Positions 16,513-25,228 are shown, counted from the first letter of the stretch. The stretch: 64,000 nucleotides of DNA from JBCCMQ01 sp039026235 (GCA_039026235.1 JBCCMQ010000001.1:744001-808000), one strand, 5' to 3'. Notes: a model not told the origin generated them from the sequence alone. Made by a program: numbers and translations.

Positions 16513-18022
16513 GATTGCAGCAGTTCTAAAGTCAGCAGCAGTGGTGGCTACGACTGCGTCCGCGCAAGAGGCGCCGATGTCGGCGATCGACTGGCTCAAT
16601 CAGTCCCTGCAGGCGCCCGCAGGCACCGAGGTCGGAGCGCGCGGAATCGAGATTGCACCGGTGGAGGTGGCGCCGCTTGCACCGCCTTCCAGCGACGCAG
16701 CCGGGCTTTTGTCACCCGACGTGACGGGGTTGCCGCGCACACTCTGGGCCGGGTCATCCGGCTCTGACATTGAGCGCCTTATCGAACGGCAAGGCCTGGA
16801 CGGCCCTGCCGCCAGCCGTGATCTTCTACTTTTGGTCCTTCTGGCCGAAGCGACACCGCCCAGTGGCGTCGAAGACGGGGCATTCCTCTTGGCCCGTGCG
16901 GACAAGCTTTACGCCATGGGTGCGCTTGAGGCGGCATCGGCCTTGCTGGAAAAGGCGCCGCTGACGGATTCCCGCGTGTTCCAGAGGTGGTTTGACGTGA
17001 GCCTTCTGTTGGGAGCGCCTGCCGCTGCCTGCGAAATTCTTCTAGCATCGCCGGGGATCCGCGTACCCGATCCGCAGCGCATTTTCTGTCTGGCACGGGC
17101 TGGCGATTGGGCTGCGGCGAAACTGAGCCTGACCACGGCCGAGGCCTTGGGTCAAATCGCTCCGGAAAGTGGACGGTTGCTGGCAGAGTTCCTGGACGAT
17201 GAGCTTGTTGGGGACGAAGCTCCACCCGATATCCCGATGCGCGATCTTACCCCCTTGAACTACAGCTTGTTTGAGGCGGTCGGCGCGCCGGTGCCAACCG
17301 AAGGCTTAAGCGTTGCTTTCGCCCATGCAGATCTTGGTCCGAACAATGGCTGGAAGGCACGAATTTCGGCGGCTGAACGTCTGGCCCGTGCACGAGCCAT
17401 ACCACCAGCCCGCCTGTTTGAACTCTACTTTCTGGGAAAACCTGCGGCATCTGGCGGCGTTTGGGATCGCGCCGAACACGCCGCCGCGCTGCACCGCGCG
17501 TTGCAGTCCAGAAATGCAAAACAGATCTCAAGCGCACTCGAAGCTGCCTGGCCGGCCTTCGCGGCGGTCGATCTCGAAGTCCAGTTTGCAGAATACTTCT
17601 CACCGTCACTGCTGGACATCGCACTTGTGGGCGATGCCCGGTGCGTTGCGCTGAAGGCTCGGCTTTTGACAGAGGACTACGAGGCGGCCGCGTTGGATCC
17701 AAAAACGAATGCCGCAGGAAGCAACGATTTTCTGCTGTCGGTCGCGACAGGTCAAAGCCAGACAGCCCGCACATCCACCCGCACCGAGGCGGCGGTAAAA
17801 AATGCCCGTTTCGACAATACTCTTCCGCCTCGCATAGAGATGTTGATCTCGACCGACCGTATCGGGGAAGCGATTTTAGAGGCAAACCTTCTGGTGTTGT
17901 CGGGCTTTGCCGGTGATCTTGAGGACCTGACTTTTGGGCTAAGCGCGCTGCACCGCCTTGGCCTGGAAGACATGGCCCGGCGCCTGTCCCTGCAGGCGCT
18001 GATCCTGGACAGGCGGGGCTAA
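16502..18022 (+). CDS. Secreted or periplasmic protein of unknown function
   Basis: A 506-aa protein with an N-terminal signal (RVRIAAVLKSAAVVATTASA, likely cleaved before QEAPM), then an Ala/Leu-rich, helix-dominated body without membrane helices. The alternating short helices (for example LLLLVLLAEATPPSG, ALEAASALLEKAPL, AACEILLASPG) suggest an alpha-solenoid similar to TPR or Sel1 arrays, but no clear repeat consensus is visible. It lies between the small membrane protein and xerD with overlapping or 5-base junctions, so all three are probably one transcript. I do not recognise the family. Confidence 0.7.
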   Translation: MRVRIAAVLKSAAVVATTASAQEAPMSAIDWLNQSLQAPAGTEVGARGIEIAPVEVAPLAPPSSDAAGLLSPDVTGLPRTLWAGSSGSDIERLIERQGLDGPAASRDLLLLVLLAEATPPSGVEDGAFLLARADKLYAMGALEAASALLEKAPLTDSRVFQRWFDVSLLLGAPAAACEILLASPGIRVPDPQRIFCLARAGDWAAAKLSLTTAEALGQIAPESGRLLAEFLDDELVGDEAPPDIPMRDLTPLNYSLFEAVGAPVPTEGLSVAFAHADLGPNNGWKARISAAERLARARAIPPARLFELYFLGKPAASGGVWDRAEHAAALHRALQSRNAKQISSALEAAWPAFAAVDLEVQFAEYFSPSLLDIALVGDARCVALKARLLTEDYEAAALDPKTNAAGSNDFLLSVATGQSQTARTSTRTEAAVKNARFDNTLPPRIEMLISTDRIGEAILEANLLVLSGFAGDLEDLTFGLSALHRLGLEDMARRLSLQALILDRRG

Positions 18023-18027
18023 GGCCT

Positions 18028-18954
18028 ATGGACCGGCGTTGGATACCCGCGTTTCTTGATGCGCAGGCCGCGGAACTGGATGCGGCCAGAAACACGCTTT
18101 TGGCCTATGGCCGCGATCTTGACGCCTTTGCCGACTGGCTAGATCGCCGCAATACCACTCTGGCCGATGTGACAACGGCGGATATCGAGGCCTATCTGGT
18201 CTCTTGCGACGCCCAGGGAATGGCGCGCGCCACGCGCGCACGCCGGTTGTCTTCGATACGTCAGCTCTTTCGGTTTGCCTTCGAAGAAGGGTTTCGACCG
18301 GATAATCCAGCCATACAGATCAAAGGTCCGGGTCGCGACAAACGGTTGCCCAAGGTTCTCAGCGAAGATGAGGTGGATCGGCTTTTGCAGGCCGCAGCTA
18401 CCTACGGAAAGACCGACAAGGATCGGATCCGAAATCGTTGCCTGATCGAGATTCTTTACGCTACGGGAATGCGTGTAAGCGAGCTTGTCTCGCTGCCCGT
18501 GCAGGCGGCGCGAGGCAACCCGCAGGTGGTTTTGGTGCGCGGCAAGGGTGGCCGCGAAAGGATTGTGCCCCTGTCTCCGCCAGCCCGTGCAGCTTTGGCG
18601 GAATGGCTCAGGGTCCGCGATGCCGCAGAAGATGTCATAGTGCAGGATGGCGCGGCGCGTTCCCGCTTTCTCTTTCCGAGCCCGTCAAAGCAAGGCTATC
18701 TCACACGCCACCGCTTTTACATCCTGATCAAGGACATCGCTCTGGCCGGTGGCGTACCGCCTGCAAAGGTTACCCCGCATACCCTCCGCCATGCCTTTGC
18801 GACCCATCTTCTTGCCGGGGGCGCTGATCTGCGCTCGATCCAGACGCTTTTGGGTCATGCCGATGTGGGCACCACCGAGATTTACACCCATGTTCTGGAA
18901 GAACGTCTGCGTGAACTGGTGCTGATGCACCACCCTCTTGCCCAAAGCGGCTAG
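18028..18954 (+). CDS. xerD: Site-specific tyrosine recombinase XerD
   Basis: Resolves chromosome dimers at dif with XerC. The protein is 308 aa: an N-terminal SAM-like core-binding domain (residues 1-95) and a C-terminal catalytic domain. The catalytic set is complete: Arg in ATGMRVSEL, Lys in GKGGRER, HTLRHAFATHLL, LGHADVGTTEIYTHV with the tyrosine nucleophile. AAGG lies upstream of the ATG. It is a housekeeping enzyme rather than a phage integrase: the flanking genes are core genes and no att repeats are visible. XerC is not in the window. Confidence 0.93.
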   Translation: MDRRWIPAFLDAQAAELDAARNTLLAYGRDLDAFADWLDRRNTTLADVTTADIEAYLVSCDAQGMARATRARRLSSIRQLFRFAFEEGFRPDNPAIQIKGPGRDKRLPKVLSEDEVDRLLQAAATYGKTDKDRIRNRCLIEILYATGMRVSELVSLPVQAARGNPQVVLVRGKGGRERIVPLSPPARAALAEWLRVRDAAEDVIVQDGAARSRFLFPSPSKQGYLTRHRFYILIKDIALAGGVPPAKVTPHTLRHAFATHLLAGGADLRSIQTLLGHADVGTTEIYTHVLEERLRELVLMHHPLAQSG

Positions 18955-19763
18955 CCTGCGCGCCTGAGGGTCGGGGGAAGGACGTCTTCGCTGGGCCAGA
19001 CCCCGTCAATCAGGGTTTTGTCGTAGCCTTGGGTCAACCCGGCCGAATGCATCGACGCCTTTGCAACACCCCAATCGTACCGTAGGCGTTCAAAGACCAC
19101 GCCATCAGCTGAAAGGCGCGCATAACGGGTCTCTGGCCGGCCATCATGGGGCGGCATTCCGATCGATCCGGCGTTTATCCAGTGAACACCTGCGACCTGC
19201 CTTTGAAATGCAATGCCCGCGTGCCCACAGACAATCCCGTCGACGTGGCCCATGATCTGACGGACCTGCGCCACCTCTTCCTCATAGACGGACGCCGGAT
19301 CGTTCGGCCAGATGTAGCGGTTGATCTGGGTGGCGCCGCCGTGGATCACCGCAAAGCGGCCCCGGGCGTGGGTGAAGACACCGAATTGGGGCAATTCGGC
19401 CATCCATCGGCGCGCATCGGGCCCGAGCGATGCGCGGGCGTGGGCGAACCAGGCCTCTGACAGCGTGTCGCAAACCGACCCGGATACAAAACCACAGCCG
19501 CAGTCATCGGCGTCGCCGGCCAGTTGCACTTCGCAGTTCCCGGCGATCACAGGGCATCCAAAGGCACGCAGCAGGTCCACCGTTTCCGCGGGATTGGCGC
19601 AATAGGCCACCACATCGCCGGTGCAAATCGCCGACCGCGGCGAAATTCCTTCGCTCTCTAGCCGAGAAATGAATGCAGCCGTGGCTTCTCGGTTCGACAC
19701 CGGCGCACCGAACAGGACAACATCGCCCGCGATATGGCCGAAATCCGCAAATGCCTCTTCCAT
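18951..19763 (-). CDS. Calcineurin-like metallophosphoesterase with degenerate metal motifs
   Basis: A 270-aa protein of the metallophosphoesterase fold. Core motifs can be aligned: CTGDVVAYCANP near residue 47 (for GDxVdyGp), VIAGNCEVQ near 72 (for GNHD), VIHGGAT near 140, and CGHAGIAF near 180 (for GHTHxPf). The first motif, normally DxHGN, reads LFGAPVSNREAT with no Asp or His. At least two metal ligands are therefore missing, and activity is doubtful or uses a different metal arrangement. From memory, Rhodobacterales relatives share this degeneration. It is convergent with xerD with a four-base overlap. Confidence 0.75.
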   Translation of the reverse strand: MEEAFADFGHIAGDVVLFGAPVSNREATAAFISRLESEGISPRSAICTGDVVAYCANPAETVDLLRAFGCPVIAGNCEVQLAGDADDCGCGFVSGSVCDTLSEAWFAHARASLGPDARRWMAELPQFGVFTHARGRFAVIHGGATQINRYIWPNDPASVYEEEVAQVRQIMGHVDGIVCGHAGIAFQRQVAGVHWINAGSIGMPPHDGRPETRYARLSADGVVFERLRYDWGVAKASMHSAGLTQGYDKTLIDGVWPSEDVLPPTLRRAG

Positions 19764-19837
19764 GGCGCGCCCCAGCTCTGACTTGAAGTGGCCCCCTTAG
19801 ATGCCCATAACACTGGCAGTTTTCCAAGGCGAAACTG

Positions 19838-21166
19838 ATGGACACCGCAACGCCCACTCTCGACACCGCATTCTGGATCACGAGCGCGTCGATCCTGATC
19901 TTGCTTATCCTTTCGGGGTTTTTCTCGGGTTCCGAGACCGCACTAACGGCGGCCTCGCGCGGCAAACTGCGCACCCAGGCCGATAAGGGCAATCGCGGCG
20001 CCGCACGTGCCCTGCGCATTACCGAGGACAATGAACGCCTGATCGGGTCGGTCCTTTTGGGCAACAATCTGGTCAACATTCTTGCTACGTCCCTCGCGAC
20101 CGCGCTTTTTGCGCGGGTGCTTGGGGAAAGCGCTGTGGCGTTGGCGACGCTAGTTATGACCCTGTTGGTGCTGATATTTGCCGAAGTGCTTCCGAAGACC
20201 TACGCAATCACCAATGCCGAGGTTGCCGCCGCACGCGTCTCGGGCCCTATTGGCCTGGCGGTGCGGGTCTTTGCCCCTATCGTCGGCGCCGTGCGTGTGC
20301 TTGTCCGCGGCATTTTGCGGATCTTCGGCGTTCAGGCCGATCCCGACAGTCAGATCCTCGCGGTTCGCGAAGAAATCGCCGGAGCCCTGCAGCTTGGGCA
20401 TTCCGAAGGCGTGGTCGAAAAGGAAGACCGTGACCGTATCCTGGGCGCACTCGATCTCGGTGACCGCACCGTGGAAGAGATCATGCTGCACAGATCGGGC
20501 ATCGAGATGGTCGATGCCGAAGACGAGCCCGAGGCGATCCTGAGCCAGTGCCTGTCATCGCCACATACCCGTTTGCCGATCTTTCGGGGGGATCCCGAAA
20601 ATATTGTGGGCGTGATCCACGCCAAGGATCTCTTGCGGGCAATGCATCAGTTGCTGCGCGAAACAGATGCTGCACCCGAGGCACTGAAAAACTTCAATGT
20701 GCTCGACGTCGCCATGCGCCCCTATTTCGTGCCGGAAACGACGACGCTGGACGACCAGATGCGTCAGTTTCTGCGACGCCACACACATTTTGCGCTGGTG
20801 GTCGACGAATACGGCGCCCTTCAGGGCTTGATTACGCTTGAGGACATTTTGGAAGAGATCGTCGGAGAGATCACCGACGAATTCGACACCGAGGCCGATC
20901 TGCCGGTCAAGCGGCTGGATGATGGCGCGATCGAGGTCGAGGGCGGCATGACGATCCGCGACCTCAACCGGGCGATGGATTGGTCCCTGCCCGATGACGA
21001 GGCAAACACGATTGCCGGCCTTGTCATCCACGAGGCACAGATGATCCCGTCGGAAGGCATGGTCTTCAGCTTTCACGGCTTTCGCTTTGAAGTCAGCGAA
21101 CGTCAGGACAACCGTTTGTCGCTGATCCGGCTGAAGCGGCTTTCCCTGCCCACGGCAGCAGACTAA
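19838..21166 (+). CDS. CorC/HlyC-family membrane protein (DUF21-CBS-CorC_HlyC)
   Basis: A 442-aa protein with the architecture of bacterial CNNM-type Mg2+ transport proteins: an N-terminal DUF21 membrane domain (residues 15-165, with FFSGSETALTAASRGKLR and FAEVLPKTYAI), a CBS pair (residues 205-335, including RLPIFRGDPENIVGVIHAKDLL split, and VVDEYGALQGLITLEDILEE), and a C-terminal CorC_HlyC domain (EVEGGMTIRDLN and onward). It probably exports or regulates divalent cations. The AAGGCGAAACTG site precedes the ATG. It is convergent with the HerA-like gene. Confidence 0.9.
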   Translation: MDTATPTLDTAFWITSASILILLILSGFFSGSETALTAASRGKLRTQADKGNRGAARALRITEDNERLIGSVLLGNNLVNILATSLATALFARVLGESAVALATLVMTLLVLIFAEVLPKTYAITNAEVAAARVSGPIGLAVRVFAPIVGAVRVLVRGILRIFGVQADPDSQILAVREEIAGALQLGHSEGVVEKEDRDRILGALDLGDRTVEEIMLHRSGIEMVDAEDEPEAILSQCLSSPHTRLPIFRGDPENIVGVIHAKDLLRAMHQLLRETDAAPEALKNFNVLDVAMRPYFVPETTTLDDQMRQFLRRHTHFALVVDEYGALQGLITLEDILEEIVGEITDEFDTEADLPVKRLDDGAIEVEGGMTIRDLNRAMDWSLPDDEANTIAGLVIHEAQMIPSEGMVFSFHGFRFEVSERQDNRLSLIRLKRLSLPTAAD

Positions 21167-22710
21167 CGACCGCGAAAAAGCCCGCCCAGGATGCCGCGCA
21201 CCATTGCCTGGCCCGACTTGCTGCCGATCTGGCGGGCAAAGGATTTTGCGAAAACCTCGGCCACGCTGTCGGAACGGCTGCTGCGCCGGCGCGGTTTGCT
21301 TGTCGATCGGCTGACCCGCTTGCCGCTATAGCGCCTTGCAGCCCGGTATTCTCGCTCTGGCGGGGCGGCTTCTTCCTCTAGCATTTCGGCTTCGTCCGCA
21401 TCGCGTGCAGCCGCCGCGGCCCTAGCCTGAAGCATCTCAAAGGCCGACGTCCGGTCAACCGCCGTGTCATATTTTCCAGCAAATGGACTTGCGGCTATCA
21501 AGGCCGCACGGGCGCCAGCGTCAACCGGTCCCAATTGAGACGATGGCGGACGTATCAGCGTTCGCTCGACCACGCCGGGGGCACCCTTTGCTTCCAGCAT
21601 CGACGTGACGGCCTCACCCGTTCCCACCTCACGGATCGCCTCTTCTGTGTCGAACCGCGGGTTTTCGCGATATGTCTCAGCCGCCGCCCGCAGATTGCGC
21701 CGGTCGCGCGCCGTGAAGGCGCGCAGCGCATGCTGAATTCTGTTGCCCAACTGGCCCAGAATGTCTTCGGGAACGTCGGCCGGATTTTGCGTCACGAAGT
21801 AAACACCGACCCCTTTTGACCGGATCAGACGCGCCACCTGTTCGACCTTGTCGACCAGCGCCTTGGGGGCATCATCGAAAAGAAGATGCGCTTCATCGAA
21901 GAAGAAGACGAGCTTTGGTCTGTCCTGGTCGCCCACTTCGGGCAGCGTCTCAAAAAGCTCGGACAGTAGCCAAAGCAGGAACGTGGCGTATAGTCGCGGC
22001 GCGGCCATCAATTCCGACGCCGCAAGGATGTTGATCTGGCCCCTACCCTCGGCCGAGACCGCCATCAGATCGGCAAGTTCGAGCGCAGGTTCCCCAAAAA
22101 AACCGTTGGCGCCTTCATTCTCAAGTACCAGCAGGCGACGCTGAATGGCACCGATCGATGCCGCCGAGACCGTACCATAACGCAACGATAAGCTCTGGCG
22201 GTTTTCACCCAACCAAACGAGAAGCGACTGAAGGTCCTTCAAATCCAAGAGCGGTAGACCGTCTTCGTCTGCCACCCTGAAAGCGATGTTCAGAACGCCC
22301 TCTTGCGCCTCGGTCAGCTCTAAGAGCCGGGCCAGCAAAAGTGGCCCCATCTCCGACAGGGTCGTGCGTACCGGATGGCCCTGACGACCGTAGAGATCCC
22401 AGAAGACCACCGGGAAGGCGCCATAGGAATACCCATGAAATCCAATGATTTTTGCCCGCTTCGTGAAAGCCTCGTGAAGCTTAAACTGGGCGGAACCGGC
22501 GGCGGCCAAACCCGACAGATCGCCTTTGACATCGGACAGGAACACCGGAACGCCCGCTGCGGAAAGACCTTCGGCGAGGATCTGAAGCGTAACTGTCTTG
22601 CCAGTGCCCGTCGCCCCAGCGATCAACCCATGCCGGTTCGCGTACTTAAGCGCCAGCACTTGCGCCTCAGCGTAATCCAATCCGCCACCGCCCAAGAAAA
22701 TATCAGCCAT
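21163..22710 (-). CDS. HerA-like ATPase (DUF853 family)
   Basis: A 515-aa P-loop ATPase of the HerA/FtsK superfamily. The N-terminus MADIFLGGGGLDYAEAQ is followed by Walker A GATGTGKTVTLQ near residue 35. Walker B is LVFFFDEAHLLFD near 265, and FVTQNPADVPEDILGQLGNR near 320 is a family hallmark. The C-terminus has a basic, low-complexity stretch (RSTSKPRRRSSRSD) before a helix. The ATG at 22710 is preferred over ATG 22725 or TTG 22734 because family conservation begins there. Such proteins are widespread but their role is unsettled; the partner nuclease NurA is absent. Confidence 0.88.
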   Translation of the reverse strand: MADIFLGGGGLDYAEAQVLALKYANRHGLIAGATGTGKTVTLQILAEGLSAAGVPVFLSDVKGDLSGLAAAGSAQFKLHEAFTKRAKIIGFHGYSYGAFPVVFWDLYGRQGHPVRTTLSEMGPLLLARLLELTEAQEGVLNIAFRVADEDGLPLLDLKDLQSLLVWLGENRQSLSLRYGTVSAASIGAIQRRLLVLENEGANGFFGEPALELADLMAVSAEGRGQINILAASELMAAPRLYATFLLWLLSELFETLPEVGDQDRPKLVFFFDEAHLLFDDAPKALVDKVEQVARLIRSKGVGVYFVTQNPADVPEDILGQLGNRIQHALRAFTARDRRNLRAAAETYRENPRFDTEEAIREVGTGEAVTSMLEAKGAPGVVERTLIRPPSSQLGPVDAGARAALIAASPFAGKYDTAVDRTSAFEMLQARAAAAARDADEAEMLEEEAAPPEREYRAARRYSGKRVSRSTSKPRRRSSRSDSVAEVFAKSFARQIGSKSGQAMVRGILGGLFRGR

Positions 22711-22785
22711 GTTGATCGTATCCATTCGATTCAAATTGCCGTCATCGGCACATACAATCTTAACCCTTCGATGTCATTGTATCGC

Positions 22786-22862
22786 TGTTCCGAACGCAGA
22801 CTGCGTTTTGGAACACTTCCTCCCTGTTAGACTGGGCCGCGGTTCGCGCGGCTCTTTTTTTT
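22786..22862 (+). ncRNA. Candidate small RNA, alpha-r8/MmgR-like
   Basis: A compact transcription unit of about 77 nt can be drawn. A 5' hairpin has arms TGTTCC/GGAACA and AACGCA/TGCGTT (22786-22815). An unpaired CTTCCTCCCTGTTAGACT follows, then a rho-independent terminator with stem GCCGCG/CGCGGC, loop GTTCG (22836-22852) and a T run. The CUUCCUCCCU segment resembles the unpaired UUUCCUCCCU that I recall from alpha-r8 (MmgR) RNAs of rhizobia. The 5' end is set by the hairpin; no good promoter is visible. Confidence 0.55.
22836..22862 (+). terminator. Rho-independent terminator
   Basis: Stem GCCGCG and CGCGGC with loop GTTCG, followed directly by TCTTTTTTTT. No protein gene on the plus strand ends nearby (the HerA-like gene is on the minus strand), so it implies a short plus-strand transcript such as the candidate small RNA. 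Confidence 0.85.
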
Positions 22863-22897
22863 GGCTTTTCGTGCGGGCGTTTGCGGGATTTTTCCTG

Positions 22898-23004
22898 TTG
22901 ACCGGTTGTTTCAAACCCCATAGCTTTCCCGCACAGAATAAGTCGGCCAGTCCGACAGGGAGCAAAAAAGAAAAGGGGCCTTTCGAGGTCCCTTTTTGAT
23001 TTTT
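22898..23004 (+). ncRNA. Second candidate small RNA with its own promoter and terminator
   Basis: A TTGACC box (22898-22903), a 17-bp spacer and TAGCTT (22921-22926) make a plausible sigma70 promoter. The predicted transcript from about 22933 has a small hairpin GTCGG-CCAGT-CCGAC (22942-22956), an A-rich single-stranded part with GGGAG (AGCAAAAAAGAA) and a terminator at 22973-22997 followed by TTTGATTTTT. There is no usable ORF. It could instead be a leader of the IalB-family gene at 23104, but the terminator argues for an independent RNA of about 70 nt. Confidence 0.45.
22973..22997. terminator. Bidirectional rho-independent terminator
   Basis: AAGGGGCCT and AGGTCCCTT pair over nine positions (one G-T) around a TTCG tetraloop. 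On the plus strand TTT-GA-TTTTT follows. On the minus strand the A-rich left flank reads TTCTTTTTT, so termination could work both ways. It isolates the small-RNA region from the IalB-family gene. Confidence 0.8.
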
Positions 23005-23103
23005 CGGTATGATGCGTGTGTGCCCGCGACGCCCAAAACGCCCCTGACAACAGGTACGGGCCATGTTACGCGTCTGCAAAACAGGCAACCAAACGGAACG
23101 ATC

Positions 23104-23679
23104 ATGAATTTTATTAAACTGGCCGGTGCCGGCGCTGTCGCGTTTTCGTTTTTAGCGTCGGGGCTTTCGGCTCAATCCACCGAAGAGCTGCCCATTGGAG
23201 AACCCGTTGAAGAAGCGGCGCGCCCGGGTCAGCCATATGTCGCGGACACCTTCGGCGACTGGCAGATCCGCTGTGTGACCACGCCCGAAAGAGCAGATCC
23301 CTGCCAGATGTACCAGCTGTTGAAACTGGCAAGCGGCAATTCCGTAGCGGAAATCTCGATCGTTCCGGCGCCGCCCGGCAATGCGGCCGTAGCGGGCGCG
23401 AACATCATCACGCCGCTTGGCACTCTGCTGGGGGAACAGCTGACTTTCACGGTCGATGATCTGCAGTCGAAACGGTATCCCTTTACGGTCTGCGCCCAAG
23501 TCGGTTGCATGGCCCGGGTCGGCTTTACAGCGAGCGATCTCAACAATCTGCAAAAGGGCAATCGGGCTATCGTGCGCATCGTTTCCGCGCAAGAACCGGA
23601 TCGCGACGTGCTGATCTCGGTCTCGCTATCGGGCTTCACAGCTGCCTATGACGCTTTGCTCGCGGCCCAGGGGAACTGA
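23104..23679 (+). CDS. Invasion-associated locus B (IalB) family protein
   Basis: A 191-aa secreted protein. The ATG at 23104 directly begins a signal peptide (MNFIKLAGAGAVAFSFLASG then LSAQS). The mature part has the IalB fold pattern: DTFGDWQIRCVTTPERADPCQMYQ near residues 42-65, with the paired cysteines, then FTVCAQVGCMARVGF near 125-140 with a second pair. IalB was first named in Bartonella, but the family is common in free-living alphaproteobacteria and its role is unclear. A longer frame to 22996 runs through the terminator and is rejected. Confidence 0.88.
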   Translation: MNFIKLAGAGAVAFSFLASGLSAQSTEELPIGEPVEEAARPGQPYVADTFGDWQIRCVTTPERADPCQMYQLLKLASGNSVAEISIVPAPPGNAAVAGANIITPLGTLLGEQLTFTVDDLQSKRYPFTVCAQVGCMARVGFTASDLNNLQKGNRAIVRIVSAQEPDRDVLISVSLSGFTAAYDALLAAQGN

Positions 23680-24891
23680 TCAGGGCGCTGTGCGCAGCGC
23701 AAGCACCGCATTTAGACCGCCAAAGGCAAAGGCGTTGGACAGGACAACATCGACAGGGCGTTCGCGCGCCGTGTTTGGCACGACGTCAAGCGCACACTCT
23801 GGATCAGGTTCCTCATAGCCGATGGTCGGGGCGATGATCCCGCTTCTAAGCGCCATGATTGCGGCCAGCAGTTCCACCGCACCGGTCCCCCCAATCAGAT
23901 GGCCATGCATAGATTTCGTTGATGAAATCATCAGGTCATCGGCATGAGACCGGAATACCTGAGCGACGGCCGCACATTCCGTCTTGTCGTTGGCCGCAGT
24001 GCCGGTGCCATGGGCATTGATATACCCGACGTCGCTATAATCGATCTTGCCATCCGCCAGGGCACCTTCCATGGCCCGGGCGGCGCCCTGCTTTGATGGC
24101 ATGACAATATCAGCCGCGTCAGAGGTCATGGCAAAACCAACCACCTCGGCCAGAATCTCTGCGCCGCGCGCGTGCGCATGCTCAAGCTCTTCAAAGACGA
24201 AGATCGCGGCCCCCTCGCCCTGTACCATGCCGTTGCGATTTGCCGAGAACGGGCGGCAGGCGTCCCGTGACATTACGCGCAGGCCCTCCCACGCCTTTAT
24301 GCCGCCGAAGCAGAGCATCGATTCCGATCCGCCGGTCACCATGACCTGGGCCATGCCGGCCCGGATCATGTGAAATGCCTGACCCATTGCATGGTTGGAT
24401 GACGCGCAGGCCGTGGCAACGGTAAAGCTCGGCCCCTTGAGATTGTACTCCATAGAGACGTGGCTGGCCGCGGCATTGTTCATCAGCTTGGGCACCACAA
24501 AGGGGTGAACCCGGTTCCGGCCAGCCTCGTAGACCGTACGATAGTTCTCGTCCCAGGTATTTACGCCGCCGCCCGCGGTTCCAAGGACAACCCCGGTCTG
24601 GGCCGACAATTCACCTGAGAACGCAAGACCGGATTGCCCAATGGCTTCGGCGGCCGCAATCAGTGTGAACTGCGTAAAGCGATCGTAAAGTGCAATTTGC
24701 TGGCGGTTGAACTGCGCCTCGCTGTCATAGTCGCGCACCTGTCCGCCGATCCGGATCGACAAGCGCTCAACATCCGGAATGGAAAGCGGGCCGATCCCGC
24801 AGGTACCTTCGCGCATTGCTTCGAGCGTTCTTGGCACGTCATGGCCGAGCGCGTTGATCGTGCCTTGTCCTGTGATGACGACACGCCTCAT
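23680..24891 (-). CDS. Beta-ketoacyl-ACP synthase, NodE/FabF type
   Basis: A 403-aa condensing enzyme that elongates acyl chains on ACP. The active-site triad is visible: Cys in ATACASSNHA near residue 167, His in NAHGTGT near 303 and His in SMHGHLIGGTGAVE near 340. The whole-protein pattern (VVITGQGTINALGHDV at the start, AFAFGGLNAVL at the end) is FabF/NodE. It overlaps an 88-aa ACP by four bases (ATGA), the same arrangement as the nodF-nodE pair, and lies next to lpxD, suggesting a specialised acyl chain for an envelope lipid. The product is not predictable. Confidence 0.9.
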   Translation of the reverse strand: MRRVVITGQGTINALGHDVPRTLEAMREGTCGIGPLSIPDVERLSIRIGGQVRDYDSEAQFNRQQIALYDRFTQFTLIAAAEAIGQSGLAFSGELSAQTGVVLGTAGGGVNTWDENYRTVYEAGRNRVHPFVVPKLMNNAAASHVSMEYNLKGPSFTVATACASSNHAMGQAFHMIRAGMAQVMVTGGSESMLCFGGIKAWEGLRVMSRDACRPFSANRNGMVQGEGAAIFVFEELEHAHARGAEILAEVVGFAMTSDAADIVMPSKQGAARAMEGALADGKIDYSDVGYINAHGTGTAANDKTECAAVAQVFRSHADDLMISSTKSMHGHLIGGTGAVELLAAIMALRSGIIAPTIGYEEPDPECALDVVPNTARERPVDVVLSNAFAFGGLNAVLALRTAP

Positions 24892-25154
24892 GCGCGCTGC
24901 TCTGCGATTAGCCCCTCAACTGCAGCCACGATGGTTCCAACCGAAGAGATATCGAAATCGGCCTGATCCGGCCGGTTGGCATTGTAAGGCACTGAGATAT
25001 CGAAGGCTTCCTCTATGGCAAAGATCGCCTCGACAAGGCCCAGACTGTCGATGCCAAGCTCATCAAGTGATTGATCCCGGGCCACATCACCGACTTCCAG
25101 AACCGCCTGTTCCGCAATTATTTCGATTACGCGCTCTTGGACGCTGGCGGCCAT
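24888..25154 (-). CDS. Acyl carrier protein (specialised)
   Basis: An 88-aa carrier protein. The phosphopantetheine site is DELGIDSLGLVEAIFAIEEAF, with Ser in the DSL motif near residue 37. The region after helix III is longer than in AcpP (SVPYNANRPDQADFDISSVG), as in NodF and AcpXL. The ATG at 25154 was chosen because AGGACACGAC precedes it; an ATG at 25172 would add six residues. It is translationally coupled to the ketosynthase and downstream of lpxD on the same strand. Confidence 0.88.
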   Translation of the reverse strand: MAASVQERVIEIIAEQAVLEVGDVARDQSLDELGIDSLGLVEAIFAIEEAFDISVPYNANRPDQADFDISSVGTIVAAVEGLIAEQRA

Positions 25155-25228
25155 GTCGTGTCCTGCCCTCATTCTGCGCCGGGACTGCGGTGCTGACAGA
25201 ACGGTTCAGCGCCGGCAAATCGCTTCGA

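Noticed and set aside
17247..18095. 282-aa minus-strand frame
   Set aside because: Antisense shadow of the secreted protein before xerD; Arg/Pro/Ser-rich, typical of GC-rich shadow frames.
18028..18954. Possible integrase of a mobile element
   Set aside because: XerD by motifs and context; no att repeats, phage genes or compositional change nearby.
22996..23103. N-terminal extension of the IalB-family protein
   Set aside because: The extension begins within the terminator and lacks a signal peptide; the ATG at 23104 begins a normal one.
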